In this document: piece by piece, positions 36,545 to 45,659 of the stretch | Position numbering within the stretch: position 1 is the first letter of the stretch | Layout: every line of letters starts with the position of its first letter | Source: Pseudomonas versuta | GTDB lineage: Bacteria; Pseudomonadota; Gammaproteobacteria; Pseudomonadales; Pseudomonadaceae | Assembly: GCF_001294575.1 (NCBI RefSeq) | Contig: NZ_CP012676.1 | Location: 4,730,001-4,794,000 of the forward strand | Direction of reading: 5' to 3' | DNA: 64,000 nucleotides | Notes under the pieces: generated by a model | What the model was told of the DNA's origin: nothing | Seen by the model: the letters and a program-made list of their open reading frames with translations, nothing else | Database searches by the model: none | Program-made: the position numbers and the translations under genes

Positions 36545-36565
36545 CACGGAGTTCGACCCCGAGCC

Positions 36566-38845
36566 ATGCTCAATACGCTGCGCAAGATCGTCCAGGAAGT
36601 TAACTCCGCCAAGGATCTCAAGGCGGCGTTGGGGATTATTGTGCTGCGCGTCAAAGAGGCCATGGGCAGTCAGGTCTGCTCGGTCTATTTGCTTGATCCA
36701 GAGACCAATCGTTTTGTCCTGATGGCGACCGAGGGCCTGAACAAGCGCTCGATCGGCAAAGTCAGCATGGCGCCCAACGAAGGCCTGGTCGGCCTGGTGG
36801 GCACCCGTGAAGAACCTCTGAACCTCGAAAACGCCGCCGATCACCCTCGTTATCGATACTTTGCTGAAACCGGTGAGGAGCGCTATGCCTCTTTCCTGGG
36901 GGCACCGATTATCCACCACCGACGAGTTGTCGGGGTTTTGGTCATCCAGCAAAAGGAACGCCGCCAGTTCGATGAGGGCGAAGAAGCCTTCCTCGTGACC
37001 ATGAGTGCGCAACTGGCGGGCGTTATTGCCCACGCCGAAGCCACGGGCTCGATCCGCGGCCTGGGGCGTCAGGGCAAGGGCATCCAGGAAGCCAAGTTTG
37101 TCGGTGTACCGGGCTCTCCGGGTGCGGCGGTCGGTACGGCGGTGGTCATGTTGCCCCCGGCTGATCTGGACGTGGTTCCTGACAAGAGCATTACCGATAT
37201 TCCGGCTGAAATTGCGCTGTTCAAAACAGCCCTCGAAGGTGTGCGCAACGATATGCGCGCCGTTTCGAAAAAACTCGCCACTCAATTGCGGCCCGAAGAG
37301 CAGGCGCTGTTCGACGTGTATCTGATGATGCTCGACGATGCGTCGCTGGGCAGCGAAGTTAAAAATGTGATCAAGACCGGTCAGTGGGCCCAGGGCGCGC
37401 TGCGTCAGGTGGTGACTGATCACGTCAACCGTTTCGAACTGATGGATGACGACTACCTGCGCGAGCGGGCGTCGGATGTGCGTGACCTGGGGCGGCGCCT
37501 GCTGGCCTACCTGCAACATGACCGTCAGCAAACCATGGTCTACCCCGACCACACCATTCTGGTCAGTGAAGAACTGACCGCGACCATGCTCGGTGAAGTT
37601 CCCGAAGGCAAGCTTGCCGGTCTGGTGTCGGTATTGGGTTCGGGCAACTCCCACGTGGCAATTCTGGCCCGGGCCATGGGCATTCCGACGGTAATGGGCC
37701 TGGTTGACCTGCCGTACTCCAGGGTCGACGGCATTCAGATGATCGTCGACGGCTACCACGGCGAGGTCTATACCAACCCCAGCGATGTACTGCGCAAGCA
37801 ATACGCCGAGGTCGTCGAAGAAGAACGCCAGCTGTCTCAGGGCCTTGATGCCCTGCGTGAGCTACCGTGCATCACCCCTGACGGGCATCGCATGCCACTG
37901 TGGGTCAACACCGGCCTGCTGGCCGATGTGGCCCGTGCACAGCAACGTGGCGCCGAAGGCGTAGGTCTGTACCGCACTGAAGTGCCGTTCATGATCAACC
38001 AGCGCTTTCCGAGCGAAAAGGAGCAGCTGGCGATTTATCGCGAGCAACTCGCCGCCTTCCATCCGCAACCGGTGACCATGCGCAGCCTGGACATCGGCGG
38101 CGACAAGTCACTGTCGTACTTCCCGATCAAGGAAGACAACCCGTTCCTTGGTTGGCGCGGGATTCGCGTCACCCTCGACCACCCCGAAATCTTTCTGGTT
38201 CAGGCCCGGGCCATGCTCAAGGCCAGCGAAGGCTTGAACAACCTGCGTATTTTGCTGCCGATGATCTCCGGCACCCACGAACTTGAAGAAGCCTTGCACC
38301 TGCTGCACCGTGCCTGGGGTGAAGTGCGTGACGAAGGCACTGATGTGCCGATGCCGCCTATCGGGGTCATGATCGAAATTCCGGCCGCTGTGTATCAGAC
38401 CAAGGAACTGGCGCGCCAGGTGGACTTCCTGTCGGTGGGCTCCAACGACCTGACCCAATACCTGCTGGCCGTGGACCGTAACAATCCGCGGGTCGCCGAC
38501 TTGTATGACTACTTGCACCCTGCGGTGCTGCAGGCCCTGCAATCAGTGGTGCGCGATGCGCATGCCGAAGGCAAGCCAGTAAGTATCTGTGGCGAGATGG
38601 CCGGTGATCCGGCAGCTGCCATTTTGCTGATGGCCATGGGTTTTGACAGTTTGTCGATGAACGCCACCAACTTGCCGAAAGTGAAGTGGATGTTGCGCCA
38701 GGTCAGCCTGAGCCGTGCGAAGGAACTGCTGGCAGAAGTGATGACCATCGACAATCCGCAGGTGATTCGCAGCACCGTGCAACTGGCCCTGAAAAACATG
38801 GGCCTGACCCGCATGATGAACCCGGCGGCAATCAAACCTTATTGA
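36566..38845 (+). CDS. ptsP: Phosphoenolpyruvate-protein phosphotransferase PtsP (enzyme I-Ntr)
   Basis: 759 residues. An N-terminal GAF domain (about 18-155) is followed by the enzyme I part: EI N-domain, phosphorylated histidine H363 in GSGNSHVAILARAMG, and a PEP-binding TIM barrel with the KSLSYF and SVGSNDLTQYLLAVDRNNPRV signatures. First component of the nitrogen phosphotransferase relay (PtsP-PtsO-PtsN), cytosolic. Starts 21 bp after rppH. Ends with a REP element. Confidence 0.95.
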   Translation: MLNTLRKIVQEVNSAKDLKAALGIIVLRVKEAMGSQVCSVYLLDPETNRFVLMATEGLNKRSIGKVSMAPNEGLVGLVGTREEPLNLENAADHPRYRYFAETGEERYASFLGAPIIHHRRVVGVLVIQQKERRQFDEGEEAFLVTMSAQLAGVIAHAEATGSIRGLGRQGKGIQEAKFVGVPGSPGAAVGTAVVMLPPADLDVVPDKSITDIPAEIALFKTALEGVRNDMRAVSKKLATQLRPEEQALFDVYLMMLDDASLGSEVKNVIKTGQWAQGALRQVVTDHVNRFELMDDDYLRERASDVRDLGRRLLAYLQHDRQQTMVYPDHTILVSEELTATMLGEVPEGKLAGLVSVLGSGNSHVAILARAMGIPTVMGLVDLPYSRVDGIQMIVDGYHGEVYTNPSDVLRKQYAEVVEEERQLSQGLDALRELPCITPDGHRMPLWVNTGLLADVARAQQRGAEGVGLYRTEVPFMINQRFPSEKEQLAIYREQLAAFHPQPVTMRSLDIGGDKSLSYFPIKEDNPFLGWRGIRVTLDHPEIFLVQARAMLKASEGLNNLRILLPMISGTHELEEALHLLHRAWGEVRDEGTDVPMPPIGVMIEIPAAVYQTKELARQVDFLSVGSNDLTQYLLAVDRNNPRVADLYDYLHPAVLQALQSVVRDAHAEGKPVSICGEMAGDPAAAILLMAMGFDSLSMNATNLPKVKWMLRQVSLSRAKELLAEVMTIDNPQVIRSTVQLALKNMGLTRMMNPAAIKPY

Positions 38846-38861
38846 TCATCCCTCTGCAGGA

Positions 38862-38909
38862 CTGTAGGAGCGAGCTTGCTCGCGAGCTGTTAAAAGCTCG
38901 CTCCTATAG
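38862..38909. repeat. REP pair between ptsP and the NRDE gene
   Basis: CTGTAGGAGCGAGCTTGCTC + GCGAGC then AAAGCTCGCTCCTATAG with a truncated right arm. Between convergent genes. Confidence 0.82.
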
Positions 38910-38920
38910 TGGAATCTGGG

Positions 38921-39667
38921 TCATCCCTGGATTTTTACCTCTCCCAAGCGCCCACCCAACGGGCCAAAGCTGTGTTCAACCATCAGTCTCGAACCGTCTG
39001 CGTTCACAATTAGTGCGGTGCTGGCGCGGGTACCGTAGCTGGGGCTGGAAATAAACACGCTCGACAGCAAGCTCTCCGTGGCCAGGCCTACGCCGGTATC
39101 AGGCAAATCACTGAACGGCGCCGTCTGGCGGTCATTGAGCAGCGCCAGAAGTGCTTGCGGCTGAGGATCATTGATTATCTCGGCCAGGGCGGCCTTGGCC
39201 TTCAGCAACTTGGGCCACGGTGTATCCAGCCCGGCATTCGACACGCCATAAATCCCGGCTTCGAGTAACTGCGGCGCCACATCCCGGGAGTTGTAATGCC
39301 AGAGCTGATCGCCAGTGCCCAGCAACAGGTTGAACCCGGCATATTCCACTGAACGACGGCCAACGTCAGCGAAATACTCGCCAATTGACTGGTTACCGCT
39401 CAGGAAGTCAGATACCAGCTCCCCGCGCGAGCGCCGCGAAGGTGGCTTGTGCGGTTCACGAATATTGGTCAGCGCCGCAAAGCGCCCGTTGGCACCTACC
39501 CCGAGCCAGGTGCCACCTGCCTCCAGATCGCGGCCGGCAAACACTTGAGGCGCATCGACCCACTGCGCCAGGGGCTTTGCGGGGCGCGCATAAAACTCAT
39601 CACGGTTGGCCGCTACGACCAGAGGCTGGGCGTGGCCGGGGCGCCAGGCGAATACAATCAGACACAT
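38921..39667 (-). CDS. NRDE (TANGO2-like) family protein
   Basis: 248 residues. Starts MCLIVFAW with the invariant Cys2 and carries the NRDEF motif at 21-25, which name the family. Ntn-hydrolase-like fold is expected, with Cys2 as possible nucleophile; relatives have been linked to heme or lipid handling, but the bacterial function is not established. Monocistronic on the minus strand, divergent from lgt. Confidence 0.87.
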   Translation of the reverse strand: MCLIVFAWRPGHAQPLVVAANRDEFYARPAKPLAQWVDAPQVFAGRDLEAGGTWLGVGANGRFAALTNIREPHKPPSRRSRGELVSDFLSGNQSIGEYFADVGRRSVEYAGFNLLLGTGDQLWHYNSRDVAPQLLEAGIYGVSNAGLDTPWPKLLKAKAALAEIINDPQPQALLALLNDRQTAPFSDLPDTGVGLATESLLSSVFISSPSYGTRASTALIVNADGSRLMVEHSFGPLGGRLGEVKIQG

Positions 39668-39834
39668 GGGCAGTCCTTAATGTTTTTTTAATCACTGTAC
39701 TTATAGATTGCCTCAGCCTGTCACGCCATTCACTAGAGCCCAAGGCCTCCCTTCCGTTACCATGCCGATCAAATTTGTATGCGGTGCTGTTGTCCTGTGC
39801 CGGTTTGAGTTTCCTGATCTAACAAGGAGTCGCA

Positions 39835-40638
39835 ATGCTGCCTTACCCGCAGATTGACCCGGTGGCATTGGCCATTGGTCCGCTGAAAATCCATTGGTAC
39901 GGTTTGATGTACCTGATCGGCATAGGCGCAGCCTGGCTGATCCTGTCGCGACGTCTGAACCGCTTCGATCCGACCTGGACCAAGGAGAAACTCTCTGACC
40001 TGGTGTTCTGGGTGGCCATGGGCGTCATTGTCGGCGGCCGACTGGGCTATGTACTGTTCTACGACCTGAGTGCTTACATCGCCAACCCGTTGCTGATTTT
40101 CGAGGTCTGGAAAGGCGGCATGGCGTTCCACGGCGGGCTGATCGGCGTGATGCTGGCCGTCTGGTGGTTCGGTAAACGCAACGGCAAGTCGTTTTTCCAG
40201 ATCATGGACTTCATTGCACCGGTGGTGCCGATTGGCCTGGGCGCCGGTCGTATCGGCAACTTCATCAATGCCGAGTTGTGGGGTAAGGCCAGCGATGTGC
40301 CGTGGGCAATGATCTTTCCTACCGACCCTCAGCAACTGGCGCGCCATCCGTCGCAGCTTTATCAGTTTGCGCTGGAAGGTGTGGCACTGTTCCTGATTCT
40401 TTGGCTGTACTCGCGCAAACCTCGTCCTACGATGGCGGTTTCCGGGATGTTCGCCCTGTTCTACGGCATCTTCCGCTTTATCGTCGAGTTCGTTCGCGTG
40501 CCTGACGCTCAGCTAGGCTATCTGGCGTTCGGCTGGGTGACGATGGGGCAAATTCTCTGCATCCCGATGATCCTCGGCGGTCTGTTACTGATCTGGTGGG
40601 CTTACCACAGCGATCCAGCGGCTCAAAAAGCTGCGTAA
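39835..40638 (+). CDS. lgt: Prolipoprotein diacylglyceryl transferase
   Basis: 267 residues, about seven membrane helices. Family motifs [16 protein letters not shown] (about 100-115) and the Lgt signature [13 protein letters not shown] (about 139-151), with Y and R residues of the active region present. Transfers diacylglycerol to the lipobox cysteine of prolipoproteins in the inner membrane. AAGGAG precedes the ATG. It lies 53 bp upstream of thyA, the widespread lgt-thyA pair. Confidence 0.96.
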   Translation: MLPYPQIDPVALAIGPLKIHWYGLMYLIGIGAAWLILSRRLNRFDPTWTKEKLSDLVFWVAMGVIVGGRLGYVLFYDLSAYIANPLLIFEVWKGGMAFHGGLIGVMLAVWWFGKRNGKSFFQIMDFIAPVVPIGLGAGRIGNFINAELWGKASDVPWAMIFPTDPQQLARHPSQLYQFALEGVALFLILWLYSRKPRPTMAVSGMFALFYGIFRFIVEFVRVPDAQLGYLAFGWVTMGQILCIPMILGGLLLIWWAYHSDPAAQKAA

Positions 40639-40691
40639 TGAATTCGAATCGCAGGGCGCACACCGCCCTGCATTCAAACGGTAGGAAAACC

Positions 40692-41663
40692 ATGAAGCAA
40701 TATCTCGATCTCGTTGCCAACGTCATCAAAAATGGCACCTTGCAAGCCAACCGCACCGGGGTGAAGACCATCAGTCTGCCCGGCGCCATGCTGCGCTATG
40801 ACCTCAAGGAAGGCTTCCCGGCCATCACCACCCGTCGTATGGCGTTCAAATCTGCGATTGGCGAGATGTGCGGTTTCCTGCGCCCGGTAAACAGCGCTGC
40901 AGACTTCCGCGCCCTGGGCTGCAAAGTGTGGGACCAGAACGCCAACGAAAACGCCCAGTGGCTGGCCAACCCGTTCCGTCAGGGTGAAGACGACCTGGGG
41001 GAAATCTACGGCGTGCAATGGCGCAAATGGCCGGCGTACAAGCAAATTGCGAGCAGCAACCAGGCCGCAATCGAACTGTCGTTGAGCCAGGGTTATCGGC
41101 AGATTGCTGACGGCGAAGAAGACGGCCAGGCCTACGTGGTGCTGTACAAAGCCATCGATCAGGTACGCCAGTGTGTGGACACGATCATCAACGACCCGGG
41201 CAGCCGCCGTATTCTGTTCCACGGTTGGAACTGCGCCCAGCTCGACGAAATGGCCCTGCCGCCGTGCCATCTGCTGTACCAGTTCCACCCGAATGTCGAG
41301 ACCAAGGAAATTTCCCTGACCCTTTACATCCGCTCCAACGATCTGGGCCTGGGCACGCCGTTCAACCTGACCGAAGGTGCTGCGCTGTTGAGCCTGATCG
41401 GTCGCCTGACCGGTTACACGCCGCGCTGGTTCACCTACTTCATCGGTGATGCCCACGTGTATGAAAACCACCTGGACATGCTCAACGAACAGTTGACCCG
41501 CGAGCCGTTCCCAATGCCAAAACTGGTGATTTCGGACCGTGTACCGGAATTCGCCAAGACTGGCGTGTACCAGCCTGAATGGCTGGGCCTGATCGAACCG
41601 GGTGACTTCAGCCTCGAAGGCTACCAGCACCATGCGCCCATGACCGCCCCGATGGCGGTGTAA
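40692..41663 (+). CDS. thyA: Thymidylate synthase
   Basis: 323 residues from the ATG at 40692 ([11 protein letters not shown], preceded by GTAGGAAAACC). The catalytic cysteine is C192 in [11 protein letters not shown], and the folate/dUMP region [13 protein letters not shown] is intact. It is longer than the 264-residue E. coli type through an insertion of about 60 residues in the middle (about 85-150), as in other Pseudomonas. Makes dTMP using methylene-THF, giving dihydrofolate for FolA (54.2 kb). Confidence 0.94.
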   Translation: MKQYLDLVANVIKNGTLQANRTGVKTISLPGAMLRYDLKEGFPAITTRRMAFKSAIGEMCGFLRPVNSAADFRALGCKVWDQNANENAQWLANPFRQGEDDLGEIYGVQWRKWPAYKQIASSNQAAIELSLSQGYRQIADGEEDGQAYVVLYKAIDQVRQCVDTIINDPGSRRILFHGWNCAQLDEMALPPCHLLYQFHPNVETKEISLTLYIRSNDLGLGTPFNLTEGAALLSLIGRLTGYTPRWFTYFIGDAHVYENHLDMLNEQLTREPFPMPKLVISDRVPEFAKTGVYQPEWLGLIEPGDFSLEGYQHHAPMTAPMAV

Positions 41664-41674
41664 ACCCCGGTCTC

Positions 41675-41736
41675 CTGTAGGAGCGAGCTTGCCTCGCGAT
41701 CCTTACAAAGCTCGCGAGGCAAGCTCGCTCCTACAG
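41675..41736. repeat. REPIN between thyA and cadR
   Basis: CTGTAGGAGCGAGCTTGCCTCG facing GCTCGCGAGGCAAGCTCGC + TCCTACAG across about 12 bp. Between convergent genes. Confidence 0.88.
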
Positions 41737-41757
41737 GTTTTGATGTTGTCGGTGGTA

Positions 41758-42207
41758 TCAATGCCCGTGGCTTCTGCCCACATGGCTCGGTTCGCCTTGC
41801 GGCGCACTGACTGAGCCGCTGACCTCCAGCTGCTGCAAAATCCCGCAATGCTCTGCGTTCGGCCCTTCGCCACAGCGTTGGCGCAGGTCCAGAAGTTGTG
41901 CCTGCAGTGCCAGCAAGCTATCGATCCGCGCCTTGACGTGGTGGATGTGTTCATCGATCAGCGCATTCACGCTTTCACATTGATCCTGGGGGCTGTCGCG
42001 CAAATTGAGCAGGCTGCGGATTTCTTCCAGGGTCATGTCCAGGCTGCGGCAATTACGGATGAACGTCAGTCGCTCGACATGGGCCTGGGTGTACAACCGG
42101 TAGTTGCCTTCACTGCGCGCAGGCTCCGGCAGCAGCCCTTCACGTTCGTAATAACGGATGGTTTCGACCTGACAGTCGGTCAATTTCGCCAGTTCGCCAA
42201 TTTTCAT
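41758..42207 (-). CDS. cadR: MerR-family heavy-metal regulator CadR
   Basis: 149 residues from the ATG at 42207 (MKIGELAKLTDCQVETIRYYE), the canonical MerR start; an upstream frame to 42267 is excluded. Winged helix about 1-70, coiled-coil dimer helix 75-115, metal-site cysteines C77, C112 and C121, and a His-rich tail SHVGRSHGH typical of Cd-responsive CadR. Divergent from cadA; their shared 86-bp spacer contains a dyad operator within a 19-bp-spaced promoter, so it would act by DNA twisting on cadA. Confidence 0.92.
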   Translation of the reverse strand: MKIGELAKLTDCQVETIRYYEREGLLPEPARSEGNYRLYTQAHVERLTFIRNCRSLDMTLEEIRSLLNLRDSPQDQCESVNALIDEHIHHVKARIDSLLALQAQLLDLRQRCGEGPNAEHCGILQQLEVSGSVSAPQGEPSHVGRSHGH

Positions 42208-42230
42208 TACGGTTATCTCCGAAAGGGTGC

Positions 42231-42261
42231 TTGACCCTATAGTGGCTACAGGGTCTTTACT
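42231..42261 (+). promoter_or_regulatory. CadR operator/promoter of cadA
   Basis: -35 TTGACC (42231-42236), 19-bp spacer and -10 TTTACT (42256-42261). A dyad ACCCTATAGTGGCTACAGGGT (spread 42234-42254) fills the overlong spacer, the hallmark of MerR-type regulated promoters. Confidence 0.8.
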
Positions 42262-42293
42262 TGGCAACAGGCACCTTTTGCGGACGCAACCTG

Positions 42294-44591
42294 ATGAGCG
42301 ATTCCATTCACACCCACCACAAGCCCCATGCTGGCCACGATCACGATCACGATCACGATCACGATCACGATCACGATCACGATCACGATCATGGCAAGAA
42401 AGATGAGCATGCCGGCCATGGGCACAGCTGCTGCTCTGCAGCCGAGGCCCCGAGCGTAATCAAGCTCAGCGCTGCCCCTACGGCGGGCGCCCGCTTGAGC
42501 AGCTTTCGTATCGAAGCCATGGACTGCCCCACCGAGCAAACCCTGATCCAGAACAAGCTGGGCAAGCTGGCGGGCGTGCAGCAACTGGAATTCAACCTGA
42601 TCAATCGGGTGTTGGGTGTGACCCACGACTTGCCGTCGACTGAACCCATCATCGCGGCCATCAAATCCCTGGGCATGCAGGCCGACTCGCTGGAGTCGGA
42701 CACTGATGCGGCCGGCCCCGTAACCCCGCCTGCCAGCAAACACTGGTGGCCGCTGGCCGTGGCCGGTGTCGGTGCACTGGCGGCTGAAGTGCTGCATTTT
42801 ACCGATGCCGCGCCGACCTGGGTGATTGCACTGGTGGCTTTGGTGTCGATCCTCAGCGGCGGCCTGACCACCTACAAAAAGGGCTGGATTGCCCTGAAAA
42901 ACCTCAACCTGAACATCAACGCGCTGATGAGCATTGCCGTGACCGGTGCCGTGCTGATCGGCCAATGGCCAGAAGCTGCCATGGTGATGTTCCTGTTTAC
43001 CGTGGCCGAATTGATCGAAGCCAAATCCCTGGACCGGGCGCGCAACGCCATCGGCGGCCTGATGCAAATGGCGCCGGACAAGGCCACCGTGCAACAGGCT
43101 GATGGCAGCTGGCTGGAACGTGAGGTTAAAGACGTCGAACTGGGCGCCATCGTGCGCGTACGCCCCGGCGAGCGCATCGGCCTGGACGGCGAAGTGGTGG
43201 CGGGCAGTTCGACCATCGATCAGGCGCCGATCACCGGTGAAAGCCTGCCGATCGAGAAAACCGTCGGCGACAAAATATTTGCCGGCACCATCAACCAGGC
43301 CGGCTCGCTGGAATACCGGGTCACTGCTGCGGCCAGCAATTCGACCCTGGCGCGGATCATCCACGCGGTAGAGCAAGCCCAGGGCGCCCGGGCTCCCACC
43401 CAGCGTTTTGTCGACAGCTTCGCCAAAATCTACACCCCGGTGGTGTTCATCTTTGCGTTGGCGGTAGCTGTGATTCCGCCACTGTTTATGGGTGGCGTAT
43501 GGTTTGACTGGATCTATCGCGCCCTGGTGTTGCTGGTGGTGGCGTGCCCGTGTGCGCTGGTCATCTCGACCCCCGTGACCATTGTCAGCGGTCTGGCCGC
43601 TGCGGCACGCAAAGGGATTCTGGTGAAGGGCGGGGTGTACCTCGAAAGCGGTCACAAGCTGGATTTTCTGGCGCTGGATAAAACCGGCACCATCACCCAC
43701 GGCAAGCCGGTGCAAACCGATTACTTGCCACTCGACCCGCTGGTGACCGAGAGCGCGGTGTTGCTGGCCGCGAGTCTGGCGACCCGCTCCGATCACCCGG
43801 TTTCCCTGGCGGTGGCCAATGCCGCTGTGGATAAAAACCTGACGCTGCGGGCTGTGGATAACTTCACCGCCCTGGCCGGGCGTGGTGTACGCGGTGAAAT
43901 CGACGGCAAGGTTTATCACCTGGGTAACCATCGTCTGGTTGAGGAGTTGAACTTGTGCTCACCGGCACTGGAAGAAAAGCTCTTTGCCCTCGAGAAGCAG
44001 GGTAAAACCGTGATTTTGCTTTGCGACAGTTCCGGTCCGCTGGCCTTGTTCGCCGTGGCCGACACGGTCAAGGAGTCCAGTCGCGAAGCGATTCGCGAGT
44101 TGCATGAACTGGGGATCAAAACCCTGATGCTGACCGGTGACAACCCGCATACCGCCAGCGCCATCGCGGCCCAGGTGGGGATTGATCAGGCCCAGGGCAA
44201 CTTGTTGCCCGACGACAAACTCAAGGCAATTGAAGCGCTGTATGCCCAGGGCCATCACGTTGGCATGGTCGGCGACGGGATCAACGACGCACCGGCACTG
44301 GCCCGCGCCGAAATTGGTTTTGCCATGGCGGCTGCCGGTACAGATACCGCGATTGAAACCGCCGATGTCGCCCTGATGGACGACGATCTGCGCAAAATCC
44401 CGGCGTTCATTCGTCTGTCACGTCAGACCTCCAGCATCCTCAAACAAAACATTGCCCTGGCATTGGTCATCAAAGGGATCTTCCTTGCGGTAACCTTCCT
44501 GGGTATGGCCACCATGTGGATGGCCGTGTTTGCCGACATGGGCGTGAGCCTGTTGGTGGTGTTCAACGGTTTGCGCCTGCTGCGCAAATAG
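42294..44591 (+). CDS. cadA: Cd/Zn/Pb-exporting P1B-type ATPase CadA
   Basis: 765 residues from the ATG at 42294; a TTG at 42261 sits on the promoter and is rejected. His-rich N-terminus: residues 15-33 alternate His and Asp, followed by GHGHSCC. One HMA domain (about 68-135) with the metal site MDCPTE (C78, E81). Eight-helix P1B topology with the CPC transport motif at C418-P419-C420, phosphorylated D462 in DKTGT, GDGINDAPAL and HP loci. Exports Cd2+, Zn2+ or Pb2+ from cytosol to periplasm. Divergent CadR controls it. No chaperone gene adjoins. Confidence 0.94.
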   Translation: MSDSIHTHHKPHAGHDHDHDHDHDHDHDHDHDHGKKDEHAGHGHSCCSAAEAPSVIKLSAAPTAGARLSSFRIEAMDCPTEQTLIQNKLGKLAGVQQLEFNLINRVLGVTHDLPSTEPIIAAIKSLGMQADSLESDTDAAGPVTPPASKHWWPLAVAGVGALAAEVLHFTDAAPTWVIALVALVSILSGGLTTYKKGWIALKNLNLNINALMSIAVTGAVLIGQWPEAAMVMFLFTVAELIEAKSLDRARNAIGGLMQMAPDKATVQQADGSWLEREVKDVELGAIVRVRPGERIGLDGEVVAGSSTIDQAPITGESLPIEKTVGDKIFAGTINQAGSLEYRVTAAASNSTLARIIHAVEQAQGARAPTQRFVDSFAKIYTPVVFIFALAVAVIPPLFMGGVWFDWIYRALVLLVVACPCALVISTPVTIVSGLAAAARKGILVKGGVYLESGHKLDFLALDKTGTITHGKPVQTDYLPLDPLVTESAVLLAASLATRSDHPVSLAVANAAVDKNLTLRAVDNFTALAGRGVRGEIDGKVYHLGNHRLVEELNLCSPALEEKLFALEKQGKTVILLCDSSGPLALFAVADTVKESSREAIRELHELGIKTLMLTGDNPHTASAIAAQVGIDQAQGNLLPDDKLKAIEALYAQGHHVGMVGDGINDAPALARAEIGFAMAAAGTDTAIETADVALMDDDLRKIPAFIRLSRQTSSILKQNIALALVIKGIFLAVTFLGMATMWMAVFADMGVSLLVVFNGLRLLRK
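42336..42389 (+). repeat. Hexanucleotide tandem repeat (CACGAT)9 in cadA
   Basis: Nine perfect consecutive CACGAT units encoding (His-Asp)9, followed by CAT. In-frame, so copy-number changes would lengthen or shorten the metal-binding tail without a frameshift. The antisense strand reads as repeated Val-Ile, which is a shadow. Confidence 0.95.
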
Positions 44592-44607
44592 ATCAAGAGA
44601 GGCCGCA

Positions 44608-45471
44608 GTGCTGAGTGCCGAGCTGAAAGCGTTTTACCGGGTGGCCCAATTGGGCAGCATTACTCAGGCAGCGAAAAAGCTCGGGCTTAGCCAGCCGACC
44701 GTGACCACGCAGATCCGTCAGCTCGAAAGCCAATACGCGGTGGAGCTGTTTTACCGCGGCGGTCGGCGCCTGACCCTCAGCGATGACGGTGTGCGTTTGC
44801 TGCCGATGGTCAAGGCGCTGATCCAGCAAGAAGCCGACATAGAATTCTTTTTGCGCAATAGCGGTCATGGCACCGGCACCCTGCGCATCGCCGCCACCGC
44901 CCCGTACTACATCCTCGATCTGGTGAAAACCTTTCGCGAGCGCCTGCCGCAAATTGAAGTGTCGGTGGATATCGGCAATTCGCAGCAAGTGCTCGAAGCG
45001 CTGGACGAATACCGGGTGGATATCGCCGCCTCCTCGCAACTGGTGGATGACCCGAGGCTGATTCGCCGGGTGCTGGGGACCGATCCGCTGGTGCTGGCGG
45101 TGCATCGCAACCACCCGCTGGCCAAGTTCGATCACGTGCGGCTCAGCGCGCTGGCCGGGCATTGTCTGCTGATGCGCGAGCAGGGTTCGACTACCCGCAA
45201 ACTCACCGAGCAATTACTTGCCGGCGCCGGTGTCGGCTTTGGTCCACTGCTGGAAATCGGTAGCCGGGAGTCGATCCGCGAGGCGGTGTTGCGCAACATC
45301 GGCATCAGCATCATCGCCCGCCAGGAAGTGCCCCACGATCCGCAACTGCGGGTGCTGACCCTCGAAGGTGCGCCGCAAATAGCTGAATACCTGTACTGCC
45401 TCAAAGAGCGCAAATCTGCGCGTCTGCCGGCGGCCTTTTTGGGGCTGGCGCAGGAAATGGCTCCGGCCTGA
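44608..45471 (+). CDS. LysR-family regulator of the phosphonate (AEP-type) locus
   Basis: 287 residues beginning with a GTG (GAGGCCGCA before it). Helix-turn-helix at about 17-40 (GSITQAAKKLGLSQPTVTTQIRQLE). The effector domain follows from residue 90. The similarity is to LysR proteins linked to 2-aminoethylphosphonate catabolism, and a three-part AEP-type transporter lies directly downstream. It starts only 16 bp after cadA, so metal-induced read-through could reach it. A REPIN separates it from the ABC genes. Confidence 0.82.
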   Translation: MLSAELKAFYRVAQLGSITQAAKKLGLSQPTVTTQIRQLESQYAVELFYRGGRRLTLSDDGVRLLPMVKALIQQEADIEFFLRNSGHGTGTLRIAATAPYYILDLVKTFRERLPQIEVSVDIGNSQQVLEALDEYRVDIAASSQLVDDPRLIRRVLGTDPLVLAVHRNHPLAKFDHVRLSALAGHCLLMREQGSTTRKLTEQLLAGAGVGFGPLLEIGSRESIREAVLRNIGISIIARQEVPHDPQLRVLTLEGAPQIAEYLYCLKERKSARLPAAFLGLAQEMAPA

Positions 45472-45485
45472 GCGAATACCCCAAC

Positions 45486-45547
45486 CTGTAGGAGCGAGCT
45501 TGCTCGCGAGCCGTTCCAGGAGCTCGCGAGCAAGCTCGCTCCTACAG
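45486..45547. repeat. REPIN between the LysR gene and the phosphonate ABC genes
   Basis: CTGTAGGAGCGAGCTTGCTC + GCGAGC facing GCTCGC + GAGCAAGCTCGCTCCTACAG across about 10 bp. Confidence 0.86.
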
Positions 45548-45659
45548 CCACCCCATCCAAAAACCACCAATACCTCTATCGGCAGAATTTGCCTTACTGC
45601 CACATCCTGTACGCATTGCGCCTCTAGGATGAGCCCCATCTGCTTGATGAGGTGCATCC

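Noticed and set aside
36530-37801. 423-codon minus-strand frame opposite ptsP
   Set aside because: Antisense shadow, no recognisable domain.
42246-43931. 561-codon minus-strand frame opposite cadA, with a repeated Val-Ile tract
   Set aside because: Mirror of the His-Asp repeat and of the codon pattern of cadA; no ribosome site and no family similarity.
41675-45547. Paired REPs around cadR-cadA-LysR considered as ends of a composite transposon
   Set aside because: They are ordinary REPINs found at many other junctions, with no transposase or target-site duplication here.
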